A stretch of 64,000 nucleotides of DNA. Source: Ctena decussata (taxonomy: Eukaryota > Mollusca > Bivalvia > Lucinida > Lucinidae). Position 1 is the stretch's first letter, and every line of letters begins with the position of its first letter. The notes below the pieces were generated by a model. It did not search any database. It was not told the origin of the DNA and worked only from the letters and a program-made list of their open reading frames with translations. The translations under genes and the position numbers were made by a program. Shown one piece after another: positions 48,701 to 60,700 of this stretch. The DNA lies in the NCBI GenBank assembly GCA_963989385.1, contig OZ022500.1, positions 18,304,460 to 18,368,459 on the forward strand, read 5' to 3'.

Positions 48701-51700
48701 TCAAATTATACTACAACCCAACAACGCAGAGCCCCAGCCAGGACAAGATTTATGAGGTAGAACCTTTGAAAGATCCCAACAAGGACAGCTGATAAAGCAT
48801 ACTTCTATAAGAATGCCAGTATTAGTTCGTAAGCATGGCATATCGGCCATAGTGACACGGATAAAGTTACCCTCAAAGGTTAACCCAAAAAAAATTATCC
48901 TGTCAGAAGCTCTAGTTCATAGTAAAGTTTGTAAGCAATAGACCGTTATGAGAGTCATGAATATCATACAGGTATTGTTCGCGTAGGAATATTTGTCGAT
49001 GCAAAAGATGTCCTACTATACTGACCAAACAAATAAATGGCACATTAGCGAGATCCCGCAGTTCCATCCTGATACGCACCTCGTTGCGATTCGAGCGGGA
49101 CAAATTCAGGTAAGTCACTTTCAACGGTGATTCTTTGAACGCTGTCATTGAAATGTTTCACTAATATCACACCATCAGAGGACCACGCACTTTTCAATTG
49201 TTGAGATTTGACCCTGCGACGCGCCTGGTACATAAGTCTCCCACGAGATTTTGTGAGATGTTCATTGATAAACACTCCTCGACGACCGCGAGATTTGGTC
49301 AGTACTCTGGCCTTGTAAAACTTTGCTCTCATCCTGTATGTTGCAAATTTTACTATTATGTCCCGTGGCTTCCGCGTGCCAATGTCACCTGGTTCCGGTC
49401 TGCCCAGCCTGTGAGATCGGTCGATGTCTTGAAGGCTGAGTTCCACATCAATACTACGAGCCAAATTGATGACGATATCGTCAGTTATCTCGTTTTAGCT
49501 CCACTAACGCGTCGCCGTAAAACGAAATTTCCGACCATAAAACTGGCGATTTACCTCCCCAAATGACAATTTTAAGTACAGTTATCCCCTAATTCTGGCG
49601 TTGCCAACTTCGTTTGATAGGTGTAAAACGAAGTTTTTAATGACAGACTGTGATTTTGTCGACGACTCTTATCTGGTTACAATGTGTATTGGTGATTTTT
49701 GTCATTTTAATACCGACTTTTGCAGAAAGTTGGTTGTAATGGCGTCCGAGACTCTTCAGTAAAAGAGGACAAATGCGGTGTGTGTGGTGGAGACGGAAAA
49801 TCGTGTAAAGTTGTAGAAGGTGTCTACAAGAAACAGTTTAAATATAGCGCAGGTATGTGGCAATGTCGGAGATGGAATTTGGAGGAATATTAGCATGCTA
49901 GATTAATTGTTATTAATTGTATTTTGTTTCTCGTAGCATAAGTTATATTTTCTAAGGCAATTTACACGCTGTTAGTATGACTTCCCGAGTTTTGTTTGCT
50001 CTTTATTGTTCTTTAAAAACACGAGGCAAAATTTCAAAAGGAACAGGAGCTTAAAACTGCTTTATTTTCGCAGTATATAAAGTATGAGTATCCTCCAACT
50101 TTAAAAATTAGGAAATAAATTGAAGCATTGGAATTTCTTCGGCAGTAATGTTTTGAAATAATGTAAATGGCTGATACCGCAGGTACGTTCATGAAAGTTT
50201 CATTATACTGGCTAACTATGATGCAAAGATCTGAAAAAAATACTCTTCTTGTATTGTACCAGCTGATGGTTACTATGAGACAATAATAGTTCTTCCTGAA
50301 GGTTCTCGAGATATAGACATAGCTGAATCATTCCAGTCACCTCATTTTCTGGGTAAGTTCCAAGCTAAAACAACCTTGATACATGTACATGGCAAAATGA
50401 TGTGTGGCAAAATGATGTATGAACATACACGGTCAGACTAGAAGGCCAGTAGGCACTGTGCCTACTGGCCTTCTAGTCTTACCATGTATGTTTATTCGAA
50501 TTCAAATAAATGTTGATAATTGAGTCAGATGATATTTGGAGTAGAGCAATCGGATGTATGAGTAGATAAATGGCTGGTTAGCTTCAAATGAGTTTTACAA
50601 CCCTTCCAACATTATGACATATCGAGACCATGTTACAGTGATAATGAAAAGCTATATGTAGTTCAACCCCGATTACTATGTGAAGAATTACGCCGGTGCC
50701 GGGATTTGAGCCCTGTACGAGCAGCAGGAAATGGTCTTCATAGCTTATGTGACTCTGTGTACACACGATGTACCAGTACAAGAGTTCACCATCTGCGTAG
50801 AATATGGTGTTATAATGGCCTGTTTGGAAGACACAACGTCACCAGCAAATCAGTTTTGTTGCTTATTTCCTCGTAGTCACACGCAACGAAAATAGCAATT
50901 TAAAAAAGGGGATGATGGTAGGGGGGTGGGGTTCGGGGGCGTGGGGGGGGGAGAGAATAAATGAACATTCTTAACGCACTATGCACCTCCAGAAGATTAA
51001 AATTCTGTTATGTTTGTGTGTGAGGCAGTCGCACACCTTATTTTACATGTGCTTATACGAGTCTAGGGTACAGAGAGAGAGAGAGAGCTTTAAAAAAGAT
51101 GAGGCTGATACAAATACTATTTCATCTTTACAGCCATTCAAGACACCGTGTATTACCAGTATGTCTTAAATGGTAAAGGCCGACAATATCCGTCCAGAAA
51201 CTTTGTAATTGATGGGGCGTGGTTCAGGTATTCCAATAACGGTGGTCATGAGAAACTGACGTCAAGAGGCCCACTTCACAGCAAAGTTAATGTCATGGTA
51301 ACTTAATTCGTATTACTCAAACATTAAAGTGTTTAGCAGTCATATATTCCGGATATTTTATCATTTGTCGTTTCCACGACTGTGAATTGAGTGGCAAATC
51401 GTAATTTTTAGATACCGTACTCGCCGTACATGTGTTAAGTACAATTGTTCTAATAAGCGTACATCTAAGATACTTAGGAGCGGCTGTAGTGTAGTGGATA
51501 ACACTCCAAACTACCAATCCAGGGGTCTCAGGATCGATCCCCCGCTTCTCCGGCCATTCGGATGAGACTTTAAACCTAGGTCCCGTCTCCATATGACCTC
51601 GGTGTTGGTGGGACGTTAAACCCGAGTTCACTCACTCACTCTAAGATACTTTTCTAAGGGACTTTTCATGCCATATTAAGCGCACTTGTATTTGCTTAAA

Positions 51701-54700
51701 GGGATTTTCTTTCAGATGTTGCAGAAGATGCAACAGAGCAGACCAATCAAAATTTGATGTTCTTTAACCAATTGTTGGTAGCAAACATTGATCAGTTTGT
51801 TTTACTATCAAATGCAAGCAGGTATTTACTTACCATTGACTGTCGCAAAGCAAATTATTCTGTTTGATCCAAATAATTTTTATTGTGCTCAGTTTGTTTC
51901 ATTATGTAATACAGTCATTTATCATATGACGTCGCTGTTATTTAGTGGATAACGCCGTGTGATAAAAACCGTATGACCACACGTGTAATAACACTTTGGC
52001 GCGTACACGTAACGTCGTTGACAACGTCCATGTCAACAATGCGTTTTCTTGTTGAGATAGTTTTCGGTTTGAAGGGGTGGAAATCCCATTTTAAAGGATC
52101 ATATGATAAACAGAATCTTACCCTCGTGGTCATTTCATATGAAATTTATGAAACTCGCCGAAGGCTCGTTTCATAAATTTCATATGGAATGACCGCACGT
52201 GTAAGATCCTCTATTAGTAAACTCATTACTGGCTGTTCAGAGACGATGCTTCTGATGCGGTTCGAACTCTGCTTTGTTTATATCATTACCCTTAGTAGAT
52301 TTACTGCTGAGTGTTATGTTCCTTAACGGTGCTTATCAGTATCTGTGAAGGGTATGCTAGTTTTTTTGTGCTTATGATATATGGCCTATCTATCATTTAT
52401 TTATGGCACATAGGCCAATTTATTTTCTTGTTAATGACATATGAAGGTGATTTTTTTTATTTAAAATGTCTGTGATCAGCGTCGAATACTACGTTGGTTG
52501 GTTGGTTGGTTGTTTTGGGTTTAACGGCCCTTTGAGACAGTATTTCAGCCCATATCGGGCCGCGAATACTACGTAAGTGATCATGACCATCTGACTCTCT
52601 TTCAAATTCGGTGTGTTCTTGCGCCCAAAGGATCCATCTGTTAATTTTTTGTTTGAAAAAAAATTATTAAGTATGTCAGAAACGTAGCAACCAGTAAACG
52701 TTCCAACCTGAGAAGACAAAGATTTCCGTAAGTTAAAGATTGTCTCCCTCGTTTATTTCGTGTTTTCAGAAACAAATATTTCAACAAAATTTCGTTAGAC
52801 AATATGTAATAGTCTCATAATTAGCCGTAAAAGTTTTGAGAAAATGCATGTTTATTCGATAAATGTGGAATGAAAAATAATCTTCAAATTAAAATGCAAA
52901 TTACCTGTTTCCTCACGCCCTGTAAGAATATCGATTTTGACCACGTGTGTCATGTGATCATGTAGAGGTATTTTTCTTATTCGTGCACGTGATTGTGACG
53001 TATGAATAAATCATTTTTGTCCAATAAGGCGATTTCAACCGCGGTCCGCGATTGTATAAAAATTTATCTTATTTTTTGTTTAAAGTCACTTTTATCAAAT
53101 ATTATTATCTAAACTCTAATTCAAATGTATAGTTAGACCATGTCGGAGGTATTGCATGAAATATTTCATCAAATCATTTTTGTTATTATTATAAAGGGAG
53201 TAAATCTTTAAACAGTAATAAGTCTGAGGCCTACGTAAACTTGTAAATATCGGTTTGACGCGTCAGTCTAATAGTAATAATAATAATATGAGCCGCGACA
53301 CGACAAAACCAACAAAGTGGTTGTGTGCCCAGCGCAGACTCTGATCAGCCTGGGCATCCGCCCAGTCTGATCAGAGTCCTCACTGTCCGCATGGAAGTAG
53401 ATTAGATCCTTAGCTACCCTTTGAGCACAAAACAAAGAGTCTGATCAAACTGGGCAGATACACAGGCTGATCTGAGTCTGCGCTGGGCGCACAACCACAT
53501 TGTTGCTTTTCTCGTATCGCGGCTCAATTATCATTTTGATTTTCACAGATCTTTCCGATGGATTGGCAGAAACCTGCTTCAGTAGCATTTAGATACACTG
53601 TTGACAAAAACGATTTCACATACGAATCCAACAAGTTCAGGTGGAAGTATGAAGACTGGAGCCCATGTTCTGTGAGCTGCGGAAAAGGTAACGGTCAAAC
53701 ATATCGCAATTGTTGCCAATATACAGCTAGCCGTCGTTACCTCAAACATTGATATCTGAGAGTACCTTCTTACATCAAAGGATATTGTTTGGCCACTTTT
53801 TTTTGTTTTTCTTTACTTTTCAGCTCCTGTTATTTCAGACTACTGGTATCTCTGAGTAAAATTCTTGGGACCAGAAAATTTTCTTTGCCGAATATACCAG
53901 TAGTTTGAGCTGAACTCCGACTTCGAGACATCAAGAGCTGACTGTACCTCATATCTGTGTATACTCTTTATCGGGTCAGTCGGGACTAATTCATCGTGAG
54001 AAAATGTGATAAAATTTGAGGCACTATTTCAAAAGTATACATATATATTTTTCTTTTTTTATAATTTGGATCTGTATCGTTTTAATGTTAAAACAAAAAA
54101 ATGTTTAACCGATTCAACATTGCACTAGGACTGATTTGCTTTAGACAGATTTCAAAATAATGAGACCAAACAGAAAATATAAATGATCAATACCACGATC
54201 CGGTAATAAGTACATCAAAATATTTTTGATTTTGTAGGTGTGCGTGAAGGCCCTGCCACACTACAACGTTTCAGACAACGTATGCCGACGTATGAAAAAT
54301 TTATCCAATACGCTGGCATACGCTGGAGATAAATTAAAACATCAAACAGCAGCCGGTTTTGGAACGCACACATAGCGTACTGAAACGTATAAATAACTTA
54401 TTCACAACTTATCCTTAGCGTATACATAACTTAAACAAGCGTATAACAGCGTGTTCCCAGCGTATCTTTAGCGTTCTTGTCTTATGCCGAACAAATGCAC
54501 AACGTTAGTCTAACTAAGTTCAGGTGGAAGTATGAAGACACACTTCATACTTCCACCTGAACTTAGTATAGCGTGTTGGAGCGTGCTTCGACGATCAGAT
54601 GGAAAGCGACGGCTCTGTACAACACCTTTTATTGTAGTGGACGTGGATCGATGGACATGCCTAAAAAACGAAAATTAGAGAACTTTGCAGGTAGCTGCTG

Positions 54701-57700
54701 ACCCAAGAAAACTCCATCTTTACCACCTGCATGCCTACCGTCGTCCCAATCATCACCCGACTGCCTACGATGGTAGCCAATCTCCCTCTCGCGCAGACTC
54801 CAATGCCTCTTTAGTGGTATCCGTGGCGGCATCTGCAGCAACTGTGGTGGCATCTGAAGTATTAACCCCTCTCAAGCCCCAAAACGACAAGCAGAAGCGG
54901 TCCAAGAAGATTCCTTATTTAAAAGTGATGAATTGCTGATCTGTATCCAATATATATATAGCTGAAGCCCAAGCCGCTGGCGGATATGTTACCTAAATAC
55001 GTTCAGTGCGTTCGTGACACGTTGAATAAGTTCTAAGGTCGTCAGGCATAGGTTGGATACGTTCTGGATACGTTCGGTATAAGTTACAAGTAAGTTACCT
55101 ATAAGTTAGATATAAGTTACGCGTACGCTACACAATGGACCTGCTGGCTGCCGACGTATGTCAACGTATGATGAACTTACAAGTTACGTGCATGAACGTA
55201 CGCATAACTTACCAGTCGCGTACACCAAACTTATGACTAACTTATAAACAATACGTCGGCGTACGCTGAAAATTTTATGCATGCACAAAATTTCGGGCCG
55301 CATTCGACGTACAACAACTTATACCAACGTATATGAGCGTGTTCGTAACTTGTTCATAACGTACCCCTTACTTATTCAACGTACACCAGCGTGTTTGCTA
55401 AATTTCTCATACGTCGGCATACGCTGGTGCTATACGTCACTGTGTGACAGCCACATGAGGGGGCAGAGAGTGGGAAGTATGTGTGTGTGGGGGTGGTGGG
55501 GGAAGCAGGTAGGTGAGGACATTCAAAGTAAAAGGATTTTTGAAAATGCAAGAACTTGTCAAAATGTATGACTGTTTAGAATATATTTTGACTGTTTAAG
55601 AAAATATAGGACTGATTTTATTTATCCCTACACCTTCTAATTTTTTGTAGTTGACTGACTTGTATTTGTATTTCAAATTAAGGTGTTCAGAGAATTATCT
55701 ACGGTTGCTATGACAAAGAGACAGAGGAGAAAGTAGAGGAAGAGAGCTGTCAGTTTCTGGAGGCCCCAGACAGGGAAGATGTTGTCTGTGAAAGGATAAG
55801 TTGTGAAGACCTCAAGTACGTCATGTATTAACTACATTGCCCATCCAGGTGTCCCCCTTGGAGATGCCTTCAGTCTCCCACTCTTAAACCTAAGGCGATT
55901 TAGCATGTGTCTCACTTTCACGCAACTTTAACAAGTTCTACACAATTTTGCTTTCTTAGCAGAAAAAAGAGACAACATTTTGGTAGACATGTTTCAGCTA
56001 TCGAAATGTTCAACTTTATGTTTCTTAAGGTGTACAGAACTCCAAATTTTACCCAAGGGAACATGTTTTGTGACTCCTTACATATGCTTTCATGGACAAT
56101 GAAGTCCTTCCAGCATGTTGTCTTGTCTAAAAGGAAAGAATTGGCTCCCACGGAGTCAGATTCTTTCTTTTATGAATTAACTTCCATTTAAGAAGTAAAA
56201 TTGAGAACGAAAAGTAAAGATGTTTCCCAAGAAAATGTTCCCATTCACTTCCATACACAGTAAGAATGTTTTAGGTCTATACGACGTTCAACGCAGATTG
56301 CCATTTGCTTTGAGCTGTTTACCGCCCAGGGTCTGCACCTTCATATGTACTCATATTACAGTCAGCATCCGATATTTCGAACACTGATATCTCAACGTAT
56401 TTATTATATCACAGAATATAGTTTGGACACATTCCAAATTTTTATTTACATTTCAACTCCTGTTATGCTAAACTACTGATATCTCAAAGTAATTTTTCTG
56501 GAACCATAAAATTTACTTTGAGATATCAGTTGTTTCAGAGGTGATTGTATTTGTTTTTCAGATACAGATGGCGAATGTCCCGTGAGTGGAGTGCATGCTC
56601 ATCTAGCTGTGGCAAGGACGGCTTACGTCACCAACTCTTTGACTGCGAGAGCGTAGAAAGTAATGACCAGTATTATATAGTATAACATTATCAGATGAAA
56701 AATGAGGTCGGTTTAGCGCAAGCGGTGCCGGTTCAGCGGAATTCGGAGGCCAATTGCTCACCTTTCATTAGCATCATACCATCGTTTTAAATTCTGTGCA
56801 AGCGGACATAAAATTCGTTTCCATCCATTCATTCATTAACTTAAATATCTAATGAAAAGTATGGTTCATCTTTCTTACATCAAATATCTAGTGAAAAGTA
56901 TGGTTCATCTTTCTAACATCAATGTCTCCTGGCACCGCAGGGCGGAACTATTAAAGTCAGTGTGTACGTCACACATTTTCTTATACATTTGGGGTGCACA
57001 TACTCTTAACCAAATTTTCATTGTCAACTGGCATCTTGGCTTATTTTGTTTACGTGAGAGCTACGAGAAATTTATATGGTATAATACTTTGCTGTCCGTT
57101 CAACGTAGGCGGGCATAGCATCAAAGACGGCATATTCACTCGCTATGTACCTATCAGTAAAATCACGAACACTTAGCTTTACCACAGTTTTACCATTGTT
57201 TCCATCACAAGATAACAACCTTTTTTCTATATTATAGTATCTTTTCAGTCATACAACACATATCAAAGCTTAAGTGTTTTAGAAACAATGTATCTGTTGA
57301 TAAAATTATTTCATTGTAGCTGAAGAAACTATGGATAAGCAGTTCTGTGTTAACATCCCTGAGCCAATCAAATTAGAGTCCTGCAATATCAAGCCATGCG
57401 CCACAGCTAAATATAACTGGATTGTGACGTCAGAATGGAGTCCATGTTCGTCAACCTGTGGTGAAACAGGAAGTCAGTATCAACTGTATTATTGCGCACA
57501 GGAACAAGATGATGGAAAGAAAGTCAGAGTTGAAGATAAGTTTTGTGCTGACTTGACAGATCCTAAAGAGCCTCGACCATGTAACCGCCTACCGTGTGTA
57601 ACATATTCCTGGGTTGATACCGGTAAATGGAATGACTGTTCTGAAGAATGCGGTGACAGTGGCACTCAGTCTAAGAAAATGGAATGCCAGAGGCGTATAG

Positions 57701-60700
57701 GTGAAGATGGCACCACAATTGTAGGAGTCAGACATTGTTCTGATTTAGATCGACCAATGGAAACGAGAGAATGTAACAGAAGGGCGTGCTTTACTTACAA
57801 ATGGGAGGAGCTTAATCAGTGGACAAATTGTAGTCAGGCATGTGGCGATGGAACAAGGTCAAAGCTGACCATTTGCAAAAATATAACGTATGATAACAGA
57901 GAAGTAAGGACTGAGGAGAAACATTGTAAAGCGTCTGAGAGACCCATGGTTGTTGAGAAATGTAACAGTGGTCCCTGCGTTGTGTTTGACTGGATTTTTA
58001 CAGATAAATGGACAGAATGTTCTGCAGTGTGCGGAATCGGGGGAAAACAAACTCGTATTTCTGTCTGTCAACAGATTAAAGATGGAACAGTTGCAATGGT
58101 GAATGACTCTTTCTGCAGCAAAGATAAAGAAATTCAAACGATTGCCTGTAACAGAAAGCCTTGCCATACATTCGAGTGGCAAGTGAGTGACTGGTCTGCA
58201 TGTCCTGATAGTTGCACCTTTGAGAGTAACATAAACTATCGGACAAGAAAGGTTACCTGTAGTCAAGTATTTATGAATGGCATGTTCGAGTTGACAGAGG
58301 ACAGATTCTGCGATAAAACTGAGATGCCACATATAGAGGAACTTTGTAATGTGTCAAGATGCCAAAGTTATAGATTAGAGGTTAGTACAGCATGGAGTGA
58401 CTGTTCAGCAACTTGTGGAGACAATGGTACACAGACTCAGCTGGTGGAATGTATTGAGGACCATGGCAATGGAACAATGCAATCAGTTGATTTAAGCTAC
58501 TGTGATAACTTTACTCTCACTGAAGAACCAGTGGAAAGGACATGTTTGCTACCACAATGTGAAACATTTAGGTAATCATTTTTTAAATGTTTCAGGTTAT
58601 TTTAGTAACTTATCAATGTCTAGACACAGTTTGGACATATGTCTTTCTCCAATAGAAAGGGCATTTGAATTGACGTTATAATTTTCAACTCAGAAAACTT
58701 TGCATTTACTGGAAATAGTGTATAATAAACAAAGATATAGGCGTTCCAAGGAAAGGCCACAAACGCACCCAAGACACCGAAATAAGAAAAAGAGAGAACC
58801 CAGGAAAACTAAGAAACAAAACCAACAACACGTGCCAGTTCACTTACAAATTGAATCTTTTACTCGTTTCAGAACTGATGAGTACTGAGTAAAGGTTAAA
58901 GTAGCAGAAGCGATCTTTGATTACTCAGTGGTAGCAGACTTAACTCTGTAAGCCCCAGTGACGCAATTAGCAAAATTTGCAAACAGCGTAGATCCTGATG
59001 AGGCGGCTCATAATGAGCCCCCTCATCTAGATCTACACTGTTTGCCCTCTAGTCTTTGAATTCTCAATATAAAAAGTCTAGGACAAGGCATTTTTTTAAA
59101 TTTTGCAGACGTAAATTTTCTCGTCTGCTTTTTGGTACTGAAAGAGTTAAAGCACTTATTTGGAATGATAAAGTCAGTCACAGTCCAATGTTAACCATAA
59201 CGAGATAATTATCTCCCTACATGTATAACAACAAATAAAGAAGTGCAAAAATCATATTCATTAAACCGTTCTGAATCAAAAGTTGTTTGTTTTATGTAAT
59301 AATATCGGTAAACATGGTAGTGAGTCGTACATCTCTAACTGTTTGTTATGCATGTAATTTGAACCTCTGTGCCAGACATCAAACGTTTCTTATACATGTA
59401 GATACTCTTCACATCAGTGATAAGTCAGAAACTATATTCTGCTATATTGTTCCACTGCTCCAGAAGGGGTAACAGGGTCATTTAAGGATCATTTCTTAAT
59501 TTCTCCACAGAGTAATATGTTGTGAACCCCTCGTTAGAACCGTCTCGACGAGACGGTTCTAATGAGGGGTAACAACGTACGTCTTTGCTGAGAAATAAGA
59601 AAATAATTGAGCCGCGACACGACAAAACCAACAATGTGGTTGTGCGGCTAGCGCAGACTCAGATCAACACGGGCATCCGCCCAGTCTGATCAGAGTCTTC
59701 GCTGTCCGCATGGAGGTAGCTTTGTCCCTTAGCTACCCTTTCAGCACTTAGCGAAGAGTCTGATCAGACTGGGTGGATGCCAGGCTGATCTGAGTCTGCG
59801 CTGGCCGCACAACCACTTTGTTGGTTTTGTCGTGCCGCGGCTCAATTATTATCCTGACATTATCCTTGATAGTTGATACCCCTTCTTTTGTTTGTTTATA
59901 TACGTATAGCTGGAACGGTTCAGACATATCAAACTGGGGAGAGTGCTCTGTCAGCTGCGGACGTGGGGTACAACATCAACTGCTGCAGTGTGTCCGTCTG
60001 TCCGGCGATGGATTAGAAGAGGTAGTTGACCAGTCCTATTGTACGGGAATCAACCTGACTATACCAATACGTGAATGTGACACCGGTCCATGTGGTTTTC
60101 TGGAGTGGGGAGCAGGGGACTGGTCTGCGGTGAGTACCTCTCGTTGATTTTATTGTCATTATCATTTATTGTCATTATCTTTTATTGGCAAACTGTTCGA
60201 AAAATGTTAACAAATGTTCTTCATTTCATTGAAATGCACTTGCTGCAGATACTAGTGATCGTGGTAGTCATTCAGTGAATTGCATCATGGAACCCAGTGG
60301 GCACACAATGTTGAACCAAAATAAATCAACGTTGATTCAACGTCATTACGTTGAATCCACGTTGTTCCAATATTTTTGTGCCTGCAAGGGAGGGGAGTGC
60401 ATTTTCTTCCATTGAATTCAAGGGAACGAAGTCCCTTGAATTGCTATAAAATTAATTCAGCGAGTACACAAGGTGGAAACAGCGTAATAGTATTTCAATA
60501 CTTTGTCTCCACGATATGGTACCCTCTGTGCGAACTACTTACTTTTTGAGCAACTTTAGCAGCTGTGTTTTTAAAGTTCGTGATTAAATGATAAGAATGC
60601 TGCTTATTCAGCTTACCTGGTTCAGTTTCTCGAAGTCAGATTTGTCCAGAAGAGTTTTGTTTAATTCACTGGCATGCTCTCACCCTTGGAAAGTAATCTT

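Larger units (their letters stand above)
45582..49044. other. Long ORF1-ORF2 spacer with nested repeats
   Basis: No supported gene. It holds D foldback copies (about 46140-46245, 47030-47140, 47360-47455, 47764-47850), a K copy (46485-46585) and a 48-bp tandem triplicate. It is also rich in loosely repeated GACTG/AACTG motifs such as TAATAGCGACTGACAAAC. Small open frames have no recognisable motifs. Confidence 0.6.
41576..49500 (-). mobile_element. CR1/Jockey-type LINE, antisense, nearly intact ORF2, 5'-truncated in ORF1
   Basis: Lies in the 8.7-kb ADAMTS intron 13 (41001-49725), opposite to the gene. The 3' end is at 41576 (minus-strand AATAAA at 41591-41596); ORF2 is 45581-42027; an ORF1 fragment is 49464-49045. 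Both junctions fall within a foldback element H, whose halves flank it. About 40-45 bp of the element-H centre is missing at the junction. The 3.5-kb gap between ORF1 and ORF2 (45582-49044) is unusually long and holds D and K foldback copies and a tandem repeat, so it has probably received later insertions. Confidence 0.88.

Noticed and set aside
54685..54939. 84-residue + frame in the core of the 54251 element as a gene
   Set aside because: Low complexity (Ser, Ala, Pro), overlaps an equally long antisense frame, no recognised domain.
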